DNA of 64,000 bases from Acidovorax sp. 69 (GTDB lineage Bacteria > Pseudomonadota > Gammaproteobacteria > Burkholderiales > Burkholderiaceae_C), in contig NZ_PGEP01000001.1 in NCBI RefSeq assembly GCF_002797445.1, positions 2,852,501 through 2,916,500 on the forward strand, given 5' to 3'. Under the pieces are notes generated by a model, which saw nothing but the letters and a program-made list of their open reading frames with translations, made no database searches and was not told the DNA's origin. Both the position numbers and the translations under genes were made by a program. The number at the start of each line of letters is the position of its first letter. Position 1 is the first letter of the stretch. Below, one piece after another: positions 1 to 8,881 of the stretch.

Positions 1-1
1 G

Positions 2-559
2 CTGCCGCGTTTGCGTGACTTCCAGCAGGCCTGCCCGTTCGTGGACCTGCGCCTGCTCACCAACAACAACCGCGTGGACATGGCCGGCGAAGGGCTGGAC
101 TGCGCCATCCGCTTTGGCGACGGCGCCTGGCATGGCACCCATGCCGAACGCATCATGGACGCGCCCATGTCCGTGATGTGCTCGCCCGCGCTGGCCCACG
201 GCCTGCGCACTGCCGCCGACCTGGCGCGCCAGCCCTTGTTGCGCAGCTACCGAACCGATGAATGGACCGCCTGGTTTGACGCCGCCGGTACGCCCTGCCC
301 CGTGGTGCGGGGCGCAGTGTTTGACTCATCCCTCACCCTGGCCGAGGCCGCCGCCCAGGGCGCGGGCATGGCGTTGCTTCCGGTGAGCATGTTCGAGCGC
401 GAATTGCAGCAGGGCCGCCTGGTCCAGCCGTTTGTGCAGGCGCTGCACCGGGGCGCGTACTGGCTCACCCGCCTGCAGACGCGCCCGCCCACTGGGGCCA
501 TGACTGCGTTCAGTACCTGGCTCATGGCAGAGGCCCGCATTGGTCAGGCTGAAATTTGA
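2..559 (+). CDS. LysR-family transcriptional regulator, C-terminal part (cut by window edge)
   Basis: The open frame is already running at the left edge, so the N-terminal helix-turn-helix lies outside the window. The visible 185 residues are the effector-binding half of a LysR regulator of the GcvA/AmpR-like subgroup. Typical segments are GLDCAIRFGDG about 30 residues in, a DAPMSVMCSP strand that begins the second subdomain, and AAAQGAGMALLP near the end. The ligand and targets cannot be told from this fragment. The stop TGA at 557-559 is followed at once by an intergenic dyad repeat. Family assignment is secure from these segments; the specific role is unknown. Confidence 0.85.
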   Translation: MPRLRDFQQACPFVDLRLLTNNNRVDMAGEGLDCAIRFGDGAWHGTHAERIMDAPMSVMCSPALAHGLRTAADLARQPLLRSYRTDEWTAWFDAAGTPCPVVRGAVFDSSLTLAEAAAQGAGMALLPVSMFERELQQGRLVQPFVQALHRGAYWLTRLQTRPPTGAMTAFSTWLMAEARIGQAEI

Positions 560-562
560 GTC

Positions 563-608
563 AAAATAGCCTCTAGCGCTTATCTATCAAGCGCAGACAG
601 CTATCAAT
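563..608. repeat. Intergenic dyad repeat, perfect copy
   Basis: This is the cleanest copy of the window's dyad family: ATAGC (566-570), five bases, GCGCTT (576-581), seven bases, AAGCGC (589-594), five bases, GCTAT (600-604). Both arm pairs are exact inverted repeats, so the transcript could fold into a two-tier hairpin. It follows directly on the stop of the LysR gene. Confidence 0.8.
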
Positions 609-800
609 TCAGAAGTATCCACAGTATCTGCGGTCATGCGGTTGCAGCACGCCGCCGGGGCCCCGCTCAGGATGTAAAGGCTCAGTCTGAACCCACCCGT
701 GGCCATGTTGATCGCCCCCGCCATCACCAGCGCCGCCACCCCCGCCGTTCCGCCCAGTGTTGATGATCAGCGCAATGCCCATGGCGGCGGCATACACGGC
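609..800 (-). pseudogene. Remnant of a membrane protein, frameshifted
   Basis: On the minus strand the first part reads YAAAMGIALIINTG in one frame. The hydrophobic reading then continues in another frame (GVAALVMAGAINMATGG) after a G-rich stretch, and ends in or near the adjoining dyad repeat. Two hydrophobic stretches joined by a frame change next to a truncated regulator look like debris of a small permease C-terminus. I do not recognise the family. It could also be chance reading of GC-rich DNA, hence the low confidence. Confidence 0.3.
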
Positions 801-802
801 GG

Positions 803-1099
803 GTGTGCATGCGCCTGCGCCAGGCGCTGGCCTGGATTGACGACGCCATCCTGCAGCCGCTTCCCCTAAGGCTGGCGCATCGCCTGCTCACACTGGATGC
901 GCGGCCCGACGCATCGGATGGCGTGACCGTGCTGGCGGCATCGCAGGAAGACCTCGCCTTCATGCTGGGCGTGTCGCGGCAGAGCGTGCACCGGCCGCTG
1001 AAGCTGTGGGAGGAAGAGGGAATTTTGCGGGTGGGGTATCGCGTGGTGGAGTTGATGGACCGCGGCCAACGGGAACGGCAGGCGCTGTCTGCGGGATGA
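803..1099 (+). pseudogene. Crp/Fnr-type regulator, C-terminal fragment only
   Basis: The frame encodes about 98 residues that match only the DNA-binding tail of Crp/Fnr regulators: a linker helix (LAHRLLTLDAR), a strand (VLAASQEDLAFMLGVSRQSV) with the SRQSVHRPLK recognition helix, then the wing (GILRVGYRVVELMDR). The cyclic-nucleotide-binding beta barrel of about 130 residues that should precede it is missing. Upstream lies minus-strand debris of an unrelated gene. I therefore read it as a truncated, probably non-functional gene. The frame itself is intact, and a stand-alone HTH peptide could still be made. Confidence 0.6.
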
Positions 1100-1129
1100 C
1101 CTGGAACGGGGTAGTTTCATTGAAGAAAA

Positions 1130-1178
1130 ATCACCCTTGAGCGCCTTTCCCGCTTGCGCTAGCAGCTATCTTTTTTGA
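1130..1178. repeat. Intergenic dyad repeat, degenerate copy
   Basis: The elements GAGCGC, then CGCTTGCGCT, then AGCAGCTAT followed by a T run fall in the same order as in the other copies, but the inner arms are imperfect. It lies between the Crp/Fnr fragment and the stop of the convergent HD-GYP gene, followed by about 90 bases with nothing recognisable. Confidence 0.45.
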
Positions 1179-1272
1179 TATTTCAGCCTTGTTGAAGGCC
1201 TGGCGCCAAGCACCGCAATCCGAACTGGTGACAGAACCACAAGGTCAGCACCCAATCACCGGAACCCCAGCC

Positions 1273-2904
1273 CTACACAAACCCCAGCGCCGCAATATCC
1301 ACCGCATCCACCTGCCCCACATCCAAAAACTCCTGCCCATACCGCAGATGCACCCCTTCGCGCACGAACACCTCGAACAAGTCCGGGTCGATGTGCCCGT
1401 TGTCGCGCATCCTGCACATGATGGCCAGGGCCTCTGACAGGGTCATTCCACTCTTGTAGGGCCGATCGGCCGCTGTCAGCGCCTCAAAGATGTCGGCAAT
1501 GCCCATCATGCGGGCCTGCAGCGACATCTGGTCGCGGGTGAGTCCGCGCGGGTAGCCCTTGCCATCCATGCGCTCGTGGTGGCCTCCCGCGTATTCAGGC
1601 ACGTTCTTCAGGTGGCGCGGCCAGGGCAGTGTCTCCAGCATCTTGATGGTGGCGACGATGTGATAGTTGATGGTGTCGCGCTCGGCCTGCGTCAGCGTGC
1701 CGGCACGGATGGTCAGGTTCTCCACCTCTTCGGCACTCAAAAAGCTGGTCTGCACGCCCTGCGGGTTGCGCCAGTGGCGCATGGCGGCGATGTCCCGCAC
1801 ACGCTGCTGGTCTTCAGATCTCATGGACTCGGTGCCGGTGTTGCAACGGCGCAGAAACTCGCGGTCCTTTTCCAGCGCATGGATTTCATGGTGCAACGCC
1901 TGCAGCTCCTGCCCTTCGGCGCGGGCATCCACCACCGGCCGCAGCGCCAACTGGCGGCGCAGCGCCGCCAGCTCGGCATCACGCTTGAGCACCTCAAACC
2001 GCGTGTCTACCAGCCCAATGCGGTCGTAGATGGTCTGCAGCTTGGTGGCCTTGTCCACCACATGCACGGGCGTGGTGATCTTGCCGCAGTCGTGCAGCAG
2101 GCCCGCCATCTTGAGCTCGTACCGGTCGCGGTCGCTCATCTTGAAGCCCGCCAGCGGGCCTTGATCGGTACCGTCCACCGCCTCGGCCAGCATCATGGTG
2201 AGGGCCGGCACACGCTGGCAGTGGCCGCCGGTGTAGGGCGATTTTTCGTCAATGGCCAGGTTGATGAGGTTCACAAACGACTCGAACAGGCGTTCGAGCT
2301 GCGTGATGAGCAAGCGGTTGGTCAGCGCGATGGCCGCCTGAGACGCCAGCGACTCGGCCAAACCTTGGTCGGCCTCGGAGAACGTGGTGACCTCGCCCGT
2401 TTCCCAGTCGCGTGCGTTGATGAGTTGCAGCACGCCAATCAGCTCATGGTCGTGGTTCTTCATTGGCACCGTGAGGAACGACTTCGACCGGTAACCTGTG
2501 CGCACATCAAACGTGCGGGTGCCAGAAAAATCGAAGCCCTCGGCACTGTAGGCATCGGCAATGTTCACCGTGCGGTCGTGAATGGCGGCGTGGGCTGCCA
2601 CCAGTGAATCGTTGGGCGTGCCGTCGGCATTGCGCAGCGGCAGGTGCGGAAAATCAATCGGCTTGCCCGTGGTGCCGCCCAGGCGGATGTTCAGCGAATC
2701 GGTGCGCAGAATCTCGAATTTCAGGGCAGATTCGTCCTCGGTCACGCTGTACAGCGTGCCGCCGTCGGCCCCGGTAATGGCCTTGGCGGCCTCCAGAATG
2801 TTCTCCAGCAAGCGGTCAATATCGCGCTCACGCGATAGCGCAGCCCCGATGCCATTGAGCTGCTCCAGGCGGCGAAACAGGTTGACAGTGGATTCCTGGG
2901 CCAT
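1273..2904 (-). CDS. GAF and HD-GYP domain cyclic-di-GMP phosphodiesterase
   Basis: 543 residues. A GAF sensor domain occupies about residues 25-200 and is followed by an HD-GYP domain. Its first metal-site His is at 228 (GGHCQRV), the HD pair at 271-272 with K275 (HDCGK), HHE at 442-444 and GYP at 450-452. HD-GYP proteins linearise cyclic di-GMP to pGpG or GMP, so this is predicted to be a cytoplasmic enzyme that lowers the second messenger under a small-molecule or redox signal. About 170 residues separate HD from HHE, far more than usual, and the extra part (about 300-400) is rich in charged helical heptads. I chose the ATG at 2904, with AAGGTG five bases before it; the frame runs further upstream over trhO but that part is antisense. 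No transmembrane segment is visible. Confidence 0.92.
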   Translation of the reverse strand: MAQESTVNLFRRLEQLNGIGAALSRERDIDRLLENILEAAKAITGADGGTLYSVTEDESALKFEILRTDSLNIRLGGTTGKPIDFPHLPLRNADGTPNDSLVAAHAAIHDRTVNIADAYSAEGFDFSGTRTFDVRTGYRSKSFLTVPMKNHDHELIGVLQLINARDWETGEVTTFSEADQGLAESLASQAAIALTNRLLITQLERLFESFVNLINLAIDEKSPYTGGHCQRVPALTMMLAEAVDGTDQGPLAGFKMSDRDRYELKMAGLLHDCGKITTPVHVVDKATKLQTIYDRIGLVDTRFEVLKRDAELAALRRQLALRPVVDARAEGQELQALHHEIHALEKDREFLRRCNTGTESMRSEDQQRVRDIAAMRHWRNPQGVQTSFLSAEEVENLTIRAGTLTQAERDTINYHIVATIKMLETLPWPRHLKNVPEYAGGHHERMDGKGYPRGLTRDQMSLQARMMGIADIFEALTAADRPYKSGMTLSEALAIMCRMRDNGHIDPDLFEVFVREGVHLRYGQEFLDVGQVDAVDIAALGFV

Positions 2905-2994
2905 AAAACACCTTGGGTGCGCGGTGGGGACTCCCACATCGTAACGAAAAGTGACCGCTATCATCACCCTTCTTTTCTCCCCTCTCCCCATTTC

Positions 2995-3996
2995 GTGGAC
3001 TCGGTCACTCCCCCATTCCTCACCGTTGCTCTCTATCAGTTTGTCGACCTGCCCGACTGCGCCATGCTGCGCGTGCCCCTGCAGGCCCTGTGCGACGAGC
3101 GCAGCGTGCGTGGCATGCTGCTGCTGGCGCCCGAGGGCATCAACGGCACCATCGCGGGCGCACCCACTGATGTCCGCGCGGTGCTGGCCTGGTTGCGCAG
3201 CGATGCCCGCTTTGCCAATCTGCAGCACAAGGAGGCCCCCACCGATCGCCAGCCGTTTTACCGCATGCGCGTGCGGCTCAAGCGCGAGATCGTGACGCTG
3301 GGCGTGCCCGGCCTGAACCCGGCACGCAATGCGGGCACCTATGTGAAGCCGCAAGACTGGAACGCGCTGATCGACGACCCTGCCGTGGTGGTGGTGGACA
3401 CGCGCAATGACTACGAGGTGGGCATCGGCACGTTCGAGCGCGCGGTCAACCCGCACACCCAAACCTTTGCAGAGTTTCCAGCCTGGGTGGCCGCGCAATC
3501 GCAACCCGGCGGAGTGCTGGCGGGCAAACCCCGCGTGGCCATGTTCTGCACCGGGGGCATCCGCTGCGAAAAATCCACTGCCCTGCTCAAGTCGCAGGGG
3601 TTTGAAGAGGTGTTCCACCTCGAAGGCGGCATCCTTAAATACCTGGAAACCGTGCAAAAAGAAGAGAGCCGCTGGCAGGGCGACTGTTTTGTGTTTGACG
3701 AGCGGGTATCCGTGGGGCACGGCCTTGCGCCGGGCCACCACCAGCTGTGCCGGTCGTGCCGCATGCCGCTGGGCGAGGCAGAGCTTGCGTCGCCCCACTA
3801 TGTGCGCGGTGTGAGTTGCCCTTACTGCCACGGCACGCGCACGCCCGAACAAGAACGCGCACTGGCCGAGCGCCAACGCCAGATGGACCTGGCAGACCAA
3901 CGGGGGCAAGCGCACCTGGGCGCGCGGCAACCGGGCAGCCCTGCTGCACGAACCGTTCCCAGCAACGAGGGTGGAAGCGAGGACGATTCAGCGTGA
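2995..3996 (+). CDS. trhO: tRNA uridine(34) hydroxylase TrhO (rhodanese family, YceA)
   Basis: 333 residues. TrhO introduces the oxygen that gives 5-hydroxyuridine at the wobble position of tRNA, the first step towards cmo5U or mcmo5U. The N-terminal part holds the acylphosphatase-like domain (LTVALYQFV, then GINGTIAG). A rhodanese domain follows with DTRNDYEVGIGTF and the active-site loop CTGGIRCEKST, whose first Cys is the family's conserved one. A Cys-rich tail (CRSCRMPLG, SCPYCHG) may bind zinc. The GTG at 2995 leaves 12 residues before the conserved LTVALYQFV; no clear ribosome-binding site supports it, and an upstream GTG at 2917 is possible. The stop overlaps the start of the next gene by four bases, so the two are probably translationally coupled. 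Confidence 0.9.
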   Translation: MDSVTPPFLTVALYQFVDLPDCAMLRVPLQALCDERSVRGMLLLAPEGINGTIAGAPTDVRAVLAWLRSDARFANLQHKEAPTDRQPFYRMRVRLKREIVTLGVPGLNPARNAGTYVKPQDWNALIDDPAVVVVDTRNDYEVGIGTFERAVNPHTQTFAEFPAWVAAQSQPGGVLAGKPRVAMFCTGGIRCEKSTALLKSQGFEEVFHLEGGILKYLETVQKEESRWQGDCFVFDERVSVGHGLAPGHHQLCRSCRMPLGEAELASPHYVRGVSCPYCHGTRTPEQERALAERQRQMDLADQRGQAHLGARQPGSPAARTVPSNEGGSEDDSA

Positions 3997-4673
3997 GCGC
4001 GCTGCCTGTTCTCTATTCCTTTCGCCGCTGCCCGTATGCCATGCGCGCCCGGCTGGCACTGGCCGTGAGCGGCCAGGTGTGTGAGCTGCGCGAGGTGGTG
4101 CTGCGCAACAAACCCCAGGGCCTGCTGCAGGCATCGCCCAAAGCCACGGTGCCCGTCCTGGTGATGGAGGACGGACAGGTGCTGGACCAGAGCCTCGCCA
4201 TCATGCGGTGGGCCTTGGGGCAGCATGACCCCGCACACTGGCTGGTGCCCAGCGAAGGCACCGAGGCCGACATGCTGGCACTGATCACCGAGTGCGACGG
4301 CCCCTTCAAGCAGGCACTGGACCGCTGCAAATACCCCGGCCGCTACCCCGAAGCCGACGCCGTGCTGGCCCGCACGCAAGCCGTGGAATGGCTGCAGGCA
4401 CTGGATGAGCGTTTGACCCAGCGCCCCTTTCTGTTTGGGGTCCACACGGCCCTCGCAGACATGGCAATTGCGCCCTTCGTGCGGCAGTTTGCAGGCATCG
4501 ATACTCCTTGGTGGGACGCCCAGCCCTGGCCGCGCCTGCAGGCCTGGCTGGCGCAATGGCAGGCGAGCCGCCTGTTCGAGAGCGTGATGCACAAACTGCC
4601 CGCCTGGGTAGACGGCACCGAAGGTGTGCTGTTTCCGCCCCTCGCTGAGGCCGCAGACGGACTCCAGCCATGA
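3993..4673 (+). CDS. Glutathione S-transferase family protein
   Basis: 226 residues starting at a GTG that overlaps the trhO stop (GTGA). The N-terminal thioredoxin fold shows the glutaredoxin-like start LYSFRRCPYAMRARLAL and the conserved cis-Pro segment TVPVLVMEDGQVLDQSLAI, where the Ser contacts glutathione. The C-terminal helical domain includes the usual ALADMAIAPFVRQFA signature. Members conjugate or reduce substrates with glutathione in the cytoplasm; the substrate here is unknown. The CPYA motif suggests a redox rather than a conjugating role. Coupling to trhO suggests co-expression. Confidence 0.85.
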   Translation: MSALPVLYSFRRCPYAMRARLALAVSGQVCELREVVLRNKPQGLLQASPKATVPVLVMEDGQVLDQSLAIMRWALGQHDPAHWLVPSEGTEADMLALITECDGPFKQALDRCKYPGRYPEADAVLARTQAVEWLQALDERLTQRPFLFGVHTALADMAIAPFVRQFAGIDTPWWDAQPWPRLQAWLAQWQASRLFESVMHKLPAWVDGTEGVLFPPLAEAADGLQP

Positions 4674-4850
4674 GGCCCCGCTTGAGATCGGTGTTTCAGG
4701 CACCATGTTCCAGATGAGCCCCCATGCGAGCGACATCCATTTTCGCGATGGCGCAGCCTCTTTCACGCATACGCTGCGTGCGCTGGCATCAGTTCCTAGG
4801 CTTCGCTACCGCAAAGCCCCATCAAAGAACCACTGTTTGACCCGATAAAG

Positions 4851-5069
4851 ATGAAGATCATCGACGAGATGCTGAACCTTGACCTGCTCACCCACGAGCA
4901 GCACCTGCAAATCAGCGCATGGATAGCGCGCTCTTCCTCGCCGGAAGAGATACTGGAAATGCCTCCTCCGCTTTGGCAGGCTGTGGAGCGCGCCAGTCAG
5001 ACCATGGGGATCAATGAGGACCTATTGCGTCCGCCATCCCTGGATGCTGGCGACGTTGTATTCAGCTAG
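4851..5069 (+). CDS. Small conserved-looking hypothetical protein
   Basis: 72 residues, acidic, mostly helical in appearance, with no signal peptide, membrane segment or cysteine. The reading MKIIDEMLNLDLLTHEQH with alternating hydrophobic positions looks like a real small cytoplasmic protein rather than a shadow frame, and nothing overlaps it on the other strand. A strong terminator 24 bases after its stop supports transcription through it. The ribosome-binding site is poor. I do not recognise a family. The 177 bases between it and the GST gene hold no gene I can support. Confidence 0.55.
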   Translation: MKIIDEMLNLDLLTHEQHLQISAWIARSSSPEEILEMPPPLWQAVERASQTMGINEDLLRPPSLDAGDVVFS

Positions 5070-5092
5070 CCAGGATCTGTCCGTCAGCCATT

Positions 5093-5120
5093 AAAAAGGC
5101 GCTCCGGGGAGCGCCTTTTT
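5093..5120. terminator. Bidirectional intrinsic terminator
   Basis: The arms AAAAAGGCGCTCC and GGAGCGCCTTTTT form a perfect GC-rich stem with a GG tip. It is flanked by A5 on the left and T5 on the right, so it works in both directions. It sits between the small plus-strand gene and the minus-strand dsbB, as expected for a convergent pair. Confidence 0.92.
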
Positions 5121-5145
5121 CACGAGCTTTTGTGCATCACCTGCA

Positions 5146-5685
5146 TCAGGCCATCGAGTAGCCCGAACCACTGCGGCGCCCGCCCTTGAAGCCGCGCACC
5201 AGCACGGCCAGTATCACCAGGCCAAAACCGACGAAGCAGATGAACGACCAGTTGGCAATCGAGCCCCCCAGGAACGTCCAGTCAATGGCCGTGCAATCGC
5301 CCGAGCCCCGGAAGATCATGGGAATGGCGCGGCTGATGGGGTAGTTTTCGATCATTCCATAGAAGTCACGGCCACAGGTGGCGATTTCGGGCGGATACCA
5401 CTGCAACCAGCTCTGGCGGGCCGCCACAAAGGCACCGAAACCGGCCGTGAGTACCGCCAGCGCCCCCCAGCTCATCCACCAGCCTTTTTGTCCTCTGGCG
5501 CTTGCCAGTCCTGCAAAGATTGCTACACCCATAAGAGCATATCGCTGCACGATACACATGGGGCATGGCTCCAGACCCACCACATGCTGCAGGTACATGC
5601 CAAAGGCCAGCATGGCCACGCAGGCCACGCTGATGAGCGCAAGCACTCGGCGCGGGGCCTGATCGATCCAGTTCAACACCATCAT
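5146..5685 (-). CDS. dsbB: Disulfide bond formation protein DsbB
   Basis: 179 residues with four transmembrane helices (about 14-33, 45-62, 71-90, 142-162). DsbB reoxidises periplasmic DsbA and passes the electrons to ubiquinone in the inner membrane. Both redox pairs are present in the periplasmic loops: C41 and C44 (CPMC) in loop one, C104 and C131 in loop two. The length matches the family. The start ATG at 5685 is preceded by AAGGG at good spacing. It is transcribed alone towards the convergent terminator at 5093-5120. There is no adjacent dsbA. Confidence 0.95.
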   Translation of the reverse strand: MMVLNWIDQAPRRVLALISVACVAMLAFGMYLQHVVGLEPCPMCIVQRYALMGVAIFAGLASARGQKGWWMSWGALAVLTAGFGAFVAARQSWLQWYPPEIATCGRDFYGMIENYPISRAIPMIFRGSGDCTAIDWTFLGGSIANWSFICFVGFGLVILAVLVRGFKGGRRSGSGYSMA

Positions 5686-5787
5686 TTTTATCCCTTATCC
5701 AATAGCCATTTCACGCGGCGCCGACTCCCGAACGGGCGCCGCCCATGCCAGTGCACCCGAGGATCTGGCTCCGCCAGTCCACCGGGT

Positions 5788-5826
5788 GCGCCCCCCCAGG
5801 GGGAAGACGCGAAGCGGCTCAGGGGG
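5788..5826. repeat. Gene-end G/C-rich element, copy 1
   Basis: A C7 run, then AGGGGGAAGACGCGAAGCGG, then CTCAGGGGG. It begins only two bases beyond the cysA stop codon (minus strand). A related sequence overlaps the cysW stop and a third follows the gene at 20866. The C run can pair with either G run, so it may act as an mRNA 3' stabiliser or a weak terminator. Confidence 0.6.
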
Positions 5827-5828
5827 AG

Positions 5829-6953
5829 TCAGATCCCAGCGGCGTGATCCAGAAAAACCCGGGCGCGGCGTGGTGTCACCACCAGCGTTTCGCCCTCTTT
5901 GAAGCCCTGCTCCTTGAACTGCTGCGCAGGGATCTGCGCTTCGATCAGGGAGTCTGGGGACGCATTGTCCGCTGGTTTGTGGTCCTGGGATGGAATAAGT
6001 TCCAGCCGGGCAATCGGCCCCACCACAATGGCGCGGCTCAGTTGCGCCACGATACCGCGTGGACGGCCTTCAGCGTCCAGGCCCGCACCGGGCGAATAGC
6101 GCTCCACATCCAGGTCATGGGGACGAACATAGGCGAAGGCCTTGGCGTTTTGCGCCTGGCTGTGCTCGGGCGAGTCGATCTGCATGCCATCCAGATGCAC
6201 CAGCCCTTCGTGCGCGCGGCCGTGGAAAAGATTCACATCGCCCAAAAAACCATAGACAAACGGGCTGGCGGGCTGGTCCCACACCTGCTGGGGTGAGCCG
6301 CTTTGTTCGATGCGGCCCTGGTTGATGACCACCACACGGTCGGCCACCTCCAGCGCTTCCTCCTGGTCATGGGTCACGAAGATGCTGGTCACATGCAACT
6401 CATCGTGCAGGCGGCGCAGCCAGCGGCGCAGTTCCTTGCGTACCTTGGCATCCAGCGCGCCAAAAGGCTCGTCCAGCAGCAGCACCTTGGGCTCCACGGC
6501 CAGGGCGCGGGCCAGCGCAATACGCTGGCGCTGGCCGCCAGACAGTTGCGAGGGGAACCGCTCCGCCAACCAGTCAAGTTGCACCAGCTTCAGCAGATCG
6601 GTCACTTTCTGCTTGATCTGCGCCTCACTGGGCCGCTCTTTGCGGGGTTTGACGCGCAGGCCAAATGCCACGTTCTCAAACACCGTCATGTGGCGAAACA
6701 GCGCGTAATGCTGGAACACAAAGCCCACGTTGCGCTCGCGCACATGCACGTCGGTCGTGTCTTCGCCACTGAAGTGAATCGTGCCCACATCGGCCGTTTC
6801 CAGCCCAGCAATGATGCGCAGCAGCGTGGTCTTGCCGCAGCCCGAGGGGCCCAGCAACGCGATGAGTTCGCCCGATGCGATGTCCAGGCTCACATCGCGC
6901 AGCGCCTGGAAGTCACCGAACTGCTTGCTGACGTTACGGATTTCAATGCTCAT
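5829..6953 (-). CDS. cysA: Sulfate/thiosulfate ABC transporter ATPase CysA
   Basis: 374 residues. This subunit hydrolyses ATP to drive sulfate or thiosulfate import through CysT and CysW. Walker A is GPSGCGKTT (35-43), the Q loop QHYALF is near 81, the ABC signature LSGGQRQR spans 137-144, Walker B is LLLDEP (158-163), and the switch His lies in [11 protein letters not shown]-terminal regulatory part (about 240-370) has the TOBE-like pattern of the CysA/MalK group. The start ATG has AGGA about nine bases upstream. It is the last gene of cysP-cysT-cysW-cysA and is separated from cysW by 137 bases that include a gene-end repeat. Confidence 0.96.
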   Translation of the reverse strand: MSIEIRNVSKQFGDFQALRDVSLDIASGELIALLGPSGCGKTTLLRIIAGLETADVGTIHFSGEDTTDVHVRERNVGFVFQHYALFRHMTVFENVAFGLRVKPRKERPSEAQIKQKVTDLLKLVQLDWLAERFPSQLSGGQRQRIALARALAVEPKVLLLDEPFGALDAKVRKELRRWLRRLHDELHVTSIFVTHDQEEALEVADRVVVINQGRIEQSGSPQQVWDQPASPFVYGFLGDVNLFHGRAHEGLVHLDGMQIDSPEHSQAQNAKAFAYVRPHDLDVERYSPGAGLDAEGRPRGIVAQLSRAIVVGPIARLELIPSQDHKPADNASPDSLIEAQIPAQQFKEQGFKEGETLVVTPRRARVFLDHAAGI

Positions 6954-7055
6954 TTGTGTCTGTCCTTCAGTGATCCATTCCGCTGCACATGCACAGCTGC
7001 CTTTGCAACTGACGCGGCCCGAGTCAGCGGACGCCGGGCAAGGGCCGCGCTGGCG

Positions 7056-7097
7056 TCGTCCCCCTTCCCGGCGAAGCCGAGAGAAGCGGCTCAGGGG
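7056..7097. repeat. Gene-end G/C-rich element, copy 2
   Basis: CCCCCTTCCCGGCGAAGCCG followed by AGAGAAGCGGCTCAGGGGG. The terminal CTCAGGGGG contains the TGA stop of cysW (complement of 7091-7093), so the element overlaps the gene end. It shares the order C-run, CGAAG, AAGCGGCTCAGGGGG with copy 1 after cysA. Confidence 0.55.
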
Positions 7098-7987
7098 GTT
7101 GTCGGTCGTTCCGGCGGTAACTCGGCGGCAGCCTTCAACGCCTGCTCGTTGCGATGTTCGGCAATGGTCTTGATGACCAGCGTGACCAGGGCCAGCAGGG
7201 CCAGCAGCGATGCAGCGGCGAATGCGGCCACGGACTGGTACTCGTTGTAGAGAATCTCGACATGCAGCGGAATGGTGTTGGTCTGGCCCCGGATGTGGCC
7301 CGACACGACAGACACCGCGCCAAACTCACCCATGGCGCGCGCATTGCACAGGATCACGCCATACAGCAGGCCCCACTTGATGTTGGGCAGCGTCACGTAC
7401 CAGAAGGTCTGCCAGCCGGTGGCACCCAGCACGATGGCGGCCTGCTCCTCGTCGTTGCCCTGAGCCTGCATCAGCGGGATCAGCTCGCGGGCGATGAACG
7501 GGAAGGTCACGAACACAGTGGCCAGCACGATGCCCGGCACGGCGAAGATGATCTTGATGTCGTGCTCTTGCAGCCACGGGCCGAACCAGCCCTGCGCACC
7601 AAACATCAGCACGTAGATCAGGCCCGCCACCACAGGCGACACCGAAAACGGCAGGTCTACCAGTGTGGTCAGAAAGGCTTTGCCCCTGAACTCATACTTG
7701 GCGATACACCAGGCCGCCGCCACGCCAAACACCAGATTCAGCGGGACCGCAATCAGCGCCGTGATCAGTGTGAGCTGGATGGCCGACCAGGCATCGGGCT
7801 CGCGCAGGCCTTCGAGGTAGGCACCAAAGCCCTTGCGCAGTGCCTCGGCAAACACGGCGGCCAGTGGCAGCACCAGGAACAGCAGCATGAACGCCAAGGC
7901 CAGCGTAATGAGCGTGTAGCGCACCCAAGGCGCCTCGGTCGTTCCCGCTTGGGCGCGCCGAACGGTTCTAGAGTTGCTGCCACTCAT
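7091..7987 (-). CDS. cysW: Sulfate/thiosulfate ABC transporter permease CysW
   Basis: 298 residues with about six membrane helices and the BPD_transp_1 fold. CysW pairs with CysT to form the inner-membrane channel. The EAA-type coupling loop that docks on CysA is visible as [21 protein letters not shown]. The segment [25 protein letters not shown] is typical of CysW rather than CysT. Its ATG overlaps the cysT stop by four bases (ATGA), indicating translational coupling. The C-terminus runs into the gene-end element. Confidence 0.95.
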   Translation of the reverse strand: MSGSNSRTVRRAQAGTTEAPWVRYTLITLALAFMLLFLVLPLAAVFAEALRKGFGAYLEGLREPDAWSAIQLTLITALIAVPLNLVFGVAAAWCIAKYEFRGKAFLTTLVDLPFSVSPVVAGLIYVLMFGAQGWFGPWLQEHDIKIIFAVPGIVLATVFVTFPFIARELIPLMQAQGNDEEQAAIVLGATGWQTFWYVTLPNIKWGLLYGVILCNARAMGEFGAVSVVSGHIRGQTNTIPLHVEILYNEYQSVAAFAAASLLALLALVTLVIKTIAEHRNEQALKAAAELPPERPTTP

Positions 7988-8853
7988 GCCGGAGCCCCCG
8001 CGTGGCGGCGCTGCCAGGCTTGCAGCGCGTTGATGATGAGCAGCAGGATGAAGGAAATGACCAGCATCACCACGGCCACGGCGGTGGCACCGGCGTAGTC
8101 GTACTGCTCCAGCTTGCCGATGATGATGAGGGGCGTGATCTCAGACACCATGGGCATGTTGCCCGCGATGAAGATCACCGAGCCGTATTCGCCCACCGCG
8201 CGCGCAAACGCCATGGCAAAACCGGTCAGCAGCGCGGGGGCAATGGAAGGCAGGATGACCTTGGTGAAGGTCTGCAGGCGCGTGGCGCCCAGGCAGGTGG
8301 CGGCTTCTTCCAGCTCCTTCTCGGCGTCTTCCAGCACGGGTTGCACGGTGCGCACCACAAATGGCAAGCCGATGAAGATGAGTGCGATCACGATGCCTGC
8401 GGGCTTGAACGCGAGCTGAATGCCCATGGGCTCCAGGATGCTCCCGACCCAGCCATTGCCCGCCAGCAGCGCGGTCAGCGAGATGCCTGCCACGGCGGTG
8501 GGCAGCGCAAATGGCAGATCCACCAGCGCGTCCACCATCTTTTTGCCCGGAAACTTGTAGCGCACCAGCACCCAGGCGATCAGCAGGCCAAACACCAGGT
8601 TGACCAGCGCCGCCAGCAACGACGCGCCAAAGGTGAGGCGGTACGAAGCCATCACGCGCGGCGCACTGATGGCGACCCAGAACTGCTCCCAGGTGAGGGT
8701 GAAGGTCTTGAAGATCAGTGCCGACAACGGGATCAGCACAATGATGCTCAGATAGAAAAGCGTGTAGCCCAGCGTGAGCCCAAAGCCGGGAAGCACGCGT
8801 TGGGGCGTGCGCCGTCCGGCCGGGGCTGCGGCCACTGCAGTCGCGGTGGTCAT
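7984..8853 (-). CDS. cysT: Sulfate/thiosulfate ABC transporter permease CysT
   Basis: 289 residues from the ATG at 8853. The frame could extend 25 codons to 8928, but that would overlap cysP and adds only low-complexity Ser/Thr/Pro residues. About six membrane helices are present. The coupling loop reads [21 protein letters not shown], and [14 protein letters not shown] is the CysT-typical segment. It forms the sulfate channel with CysW. It lies 28 bases downstream of cysP and overlaps cysW, so the four genes are one operon. Confidence 0.95.
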   Translation of the reverse strand: MTTATAVAAAPAGRRTPQRVLPGFGLTLGYTLFYLSIIVLIPLSALIFKTFTLTWEQFWVAISAPRVMASYRLTFGASLLAALVNLVFGLLIAWVLVRYKFPGKKMVDALVDLPFALPTAVAGISLTALLAGNGWVGSILEPMGIQLAFKPAGIVIALIFIGLPFVVRTVQPVLEDAEKELEEAATCLGATRLQTFTKVILPSIAPALLTGFAMAFARAVGEYGSVIFIAGNMPMVSEITPLIIIGKLEQYDYAGATAVAVVMLVISFILLLIINALQAWQRRHAGAPA

Positions 8854-8881
8854 AAGTGAGGTAGAGACGAAACGCGCTGGC

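Noticed and set aside
1576..2607. Open plus-strand frame of 343 codons
   Set aside because: It lies inside the HD-GYP gene on the other strand, and the HD-GYP motifs show which strand is coding.
2905..3930. N-terminal extension of the HD-GYP frame
   Set aside because: The frame continues 342 codons upstream over trhO, but that part is antisense to a conserved gene and the ATG at 2904 has its own ribosome-binding site.
4624..4848. Open plus-strand frame of 74 codons
   Set aside because: It begins inside the GST gene in another frame, has no ribosome-binding site and no recognisable content.
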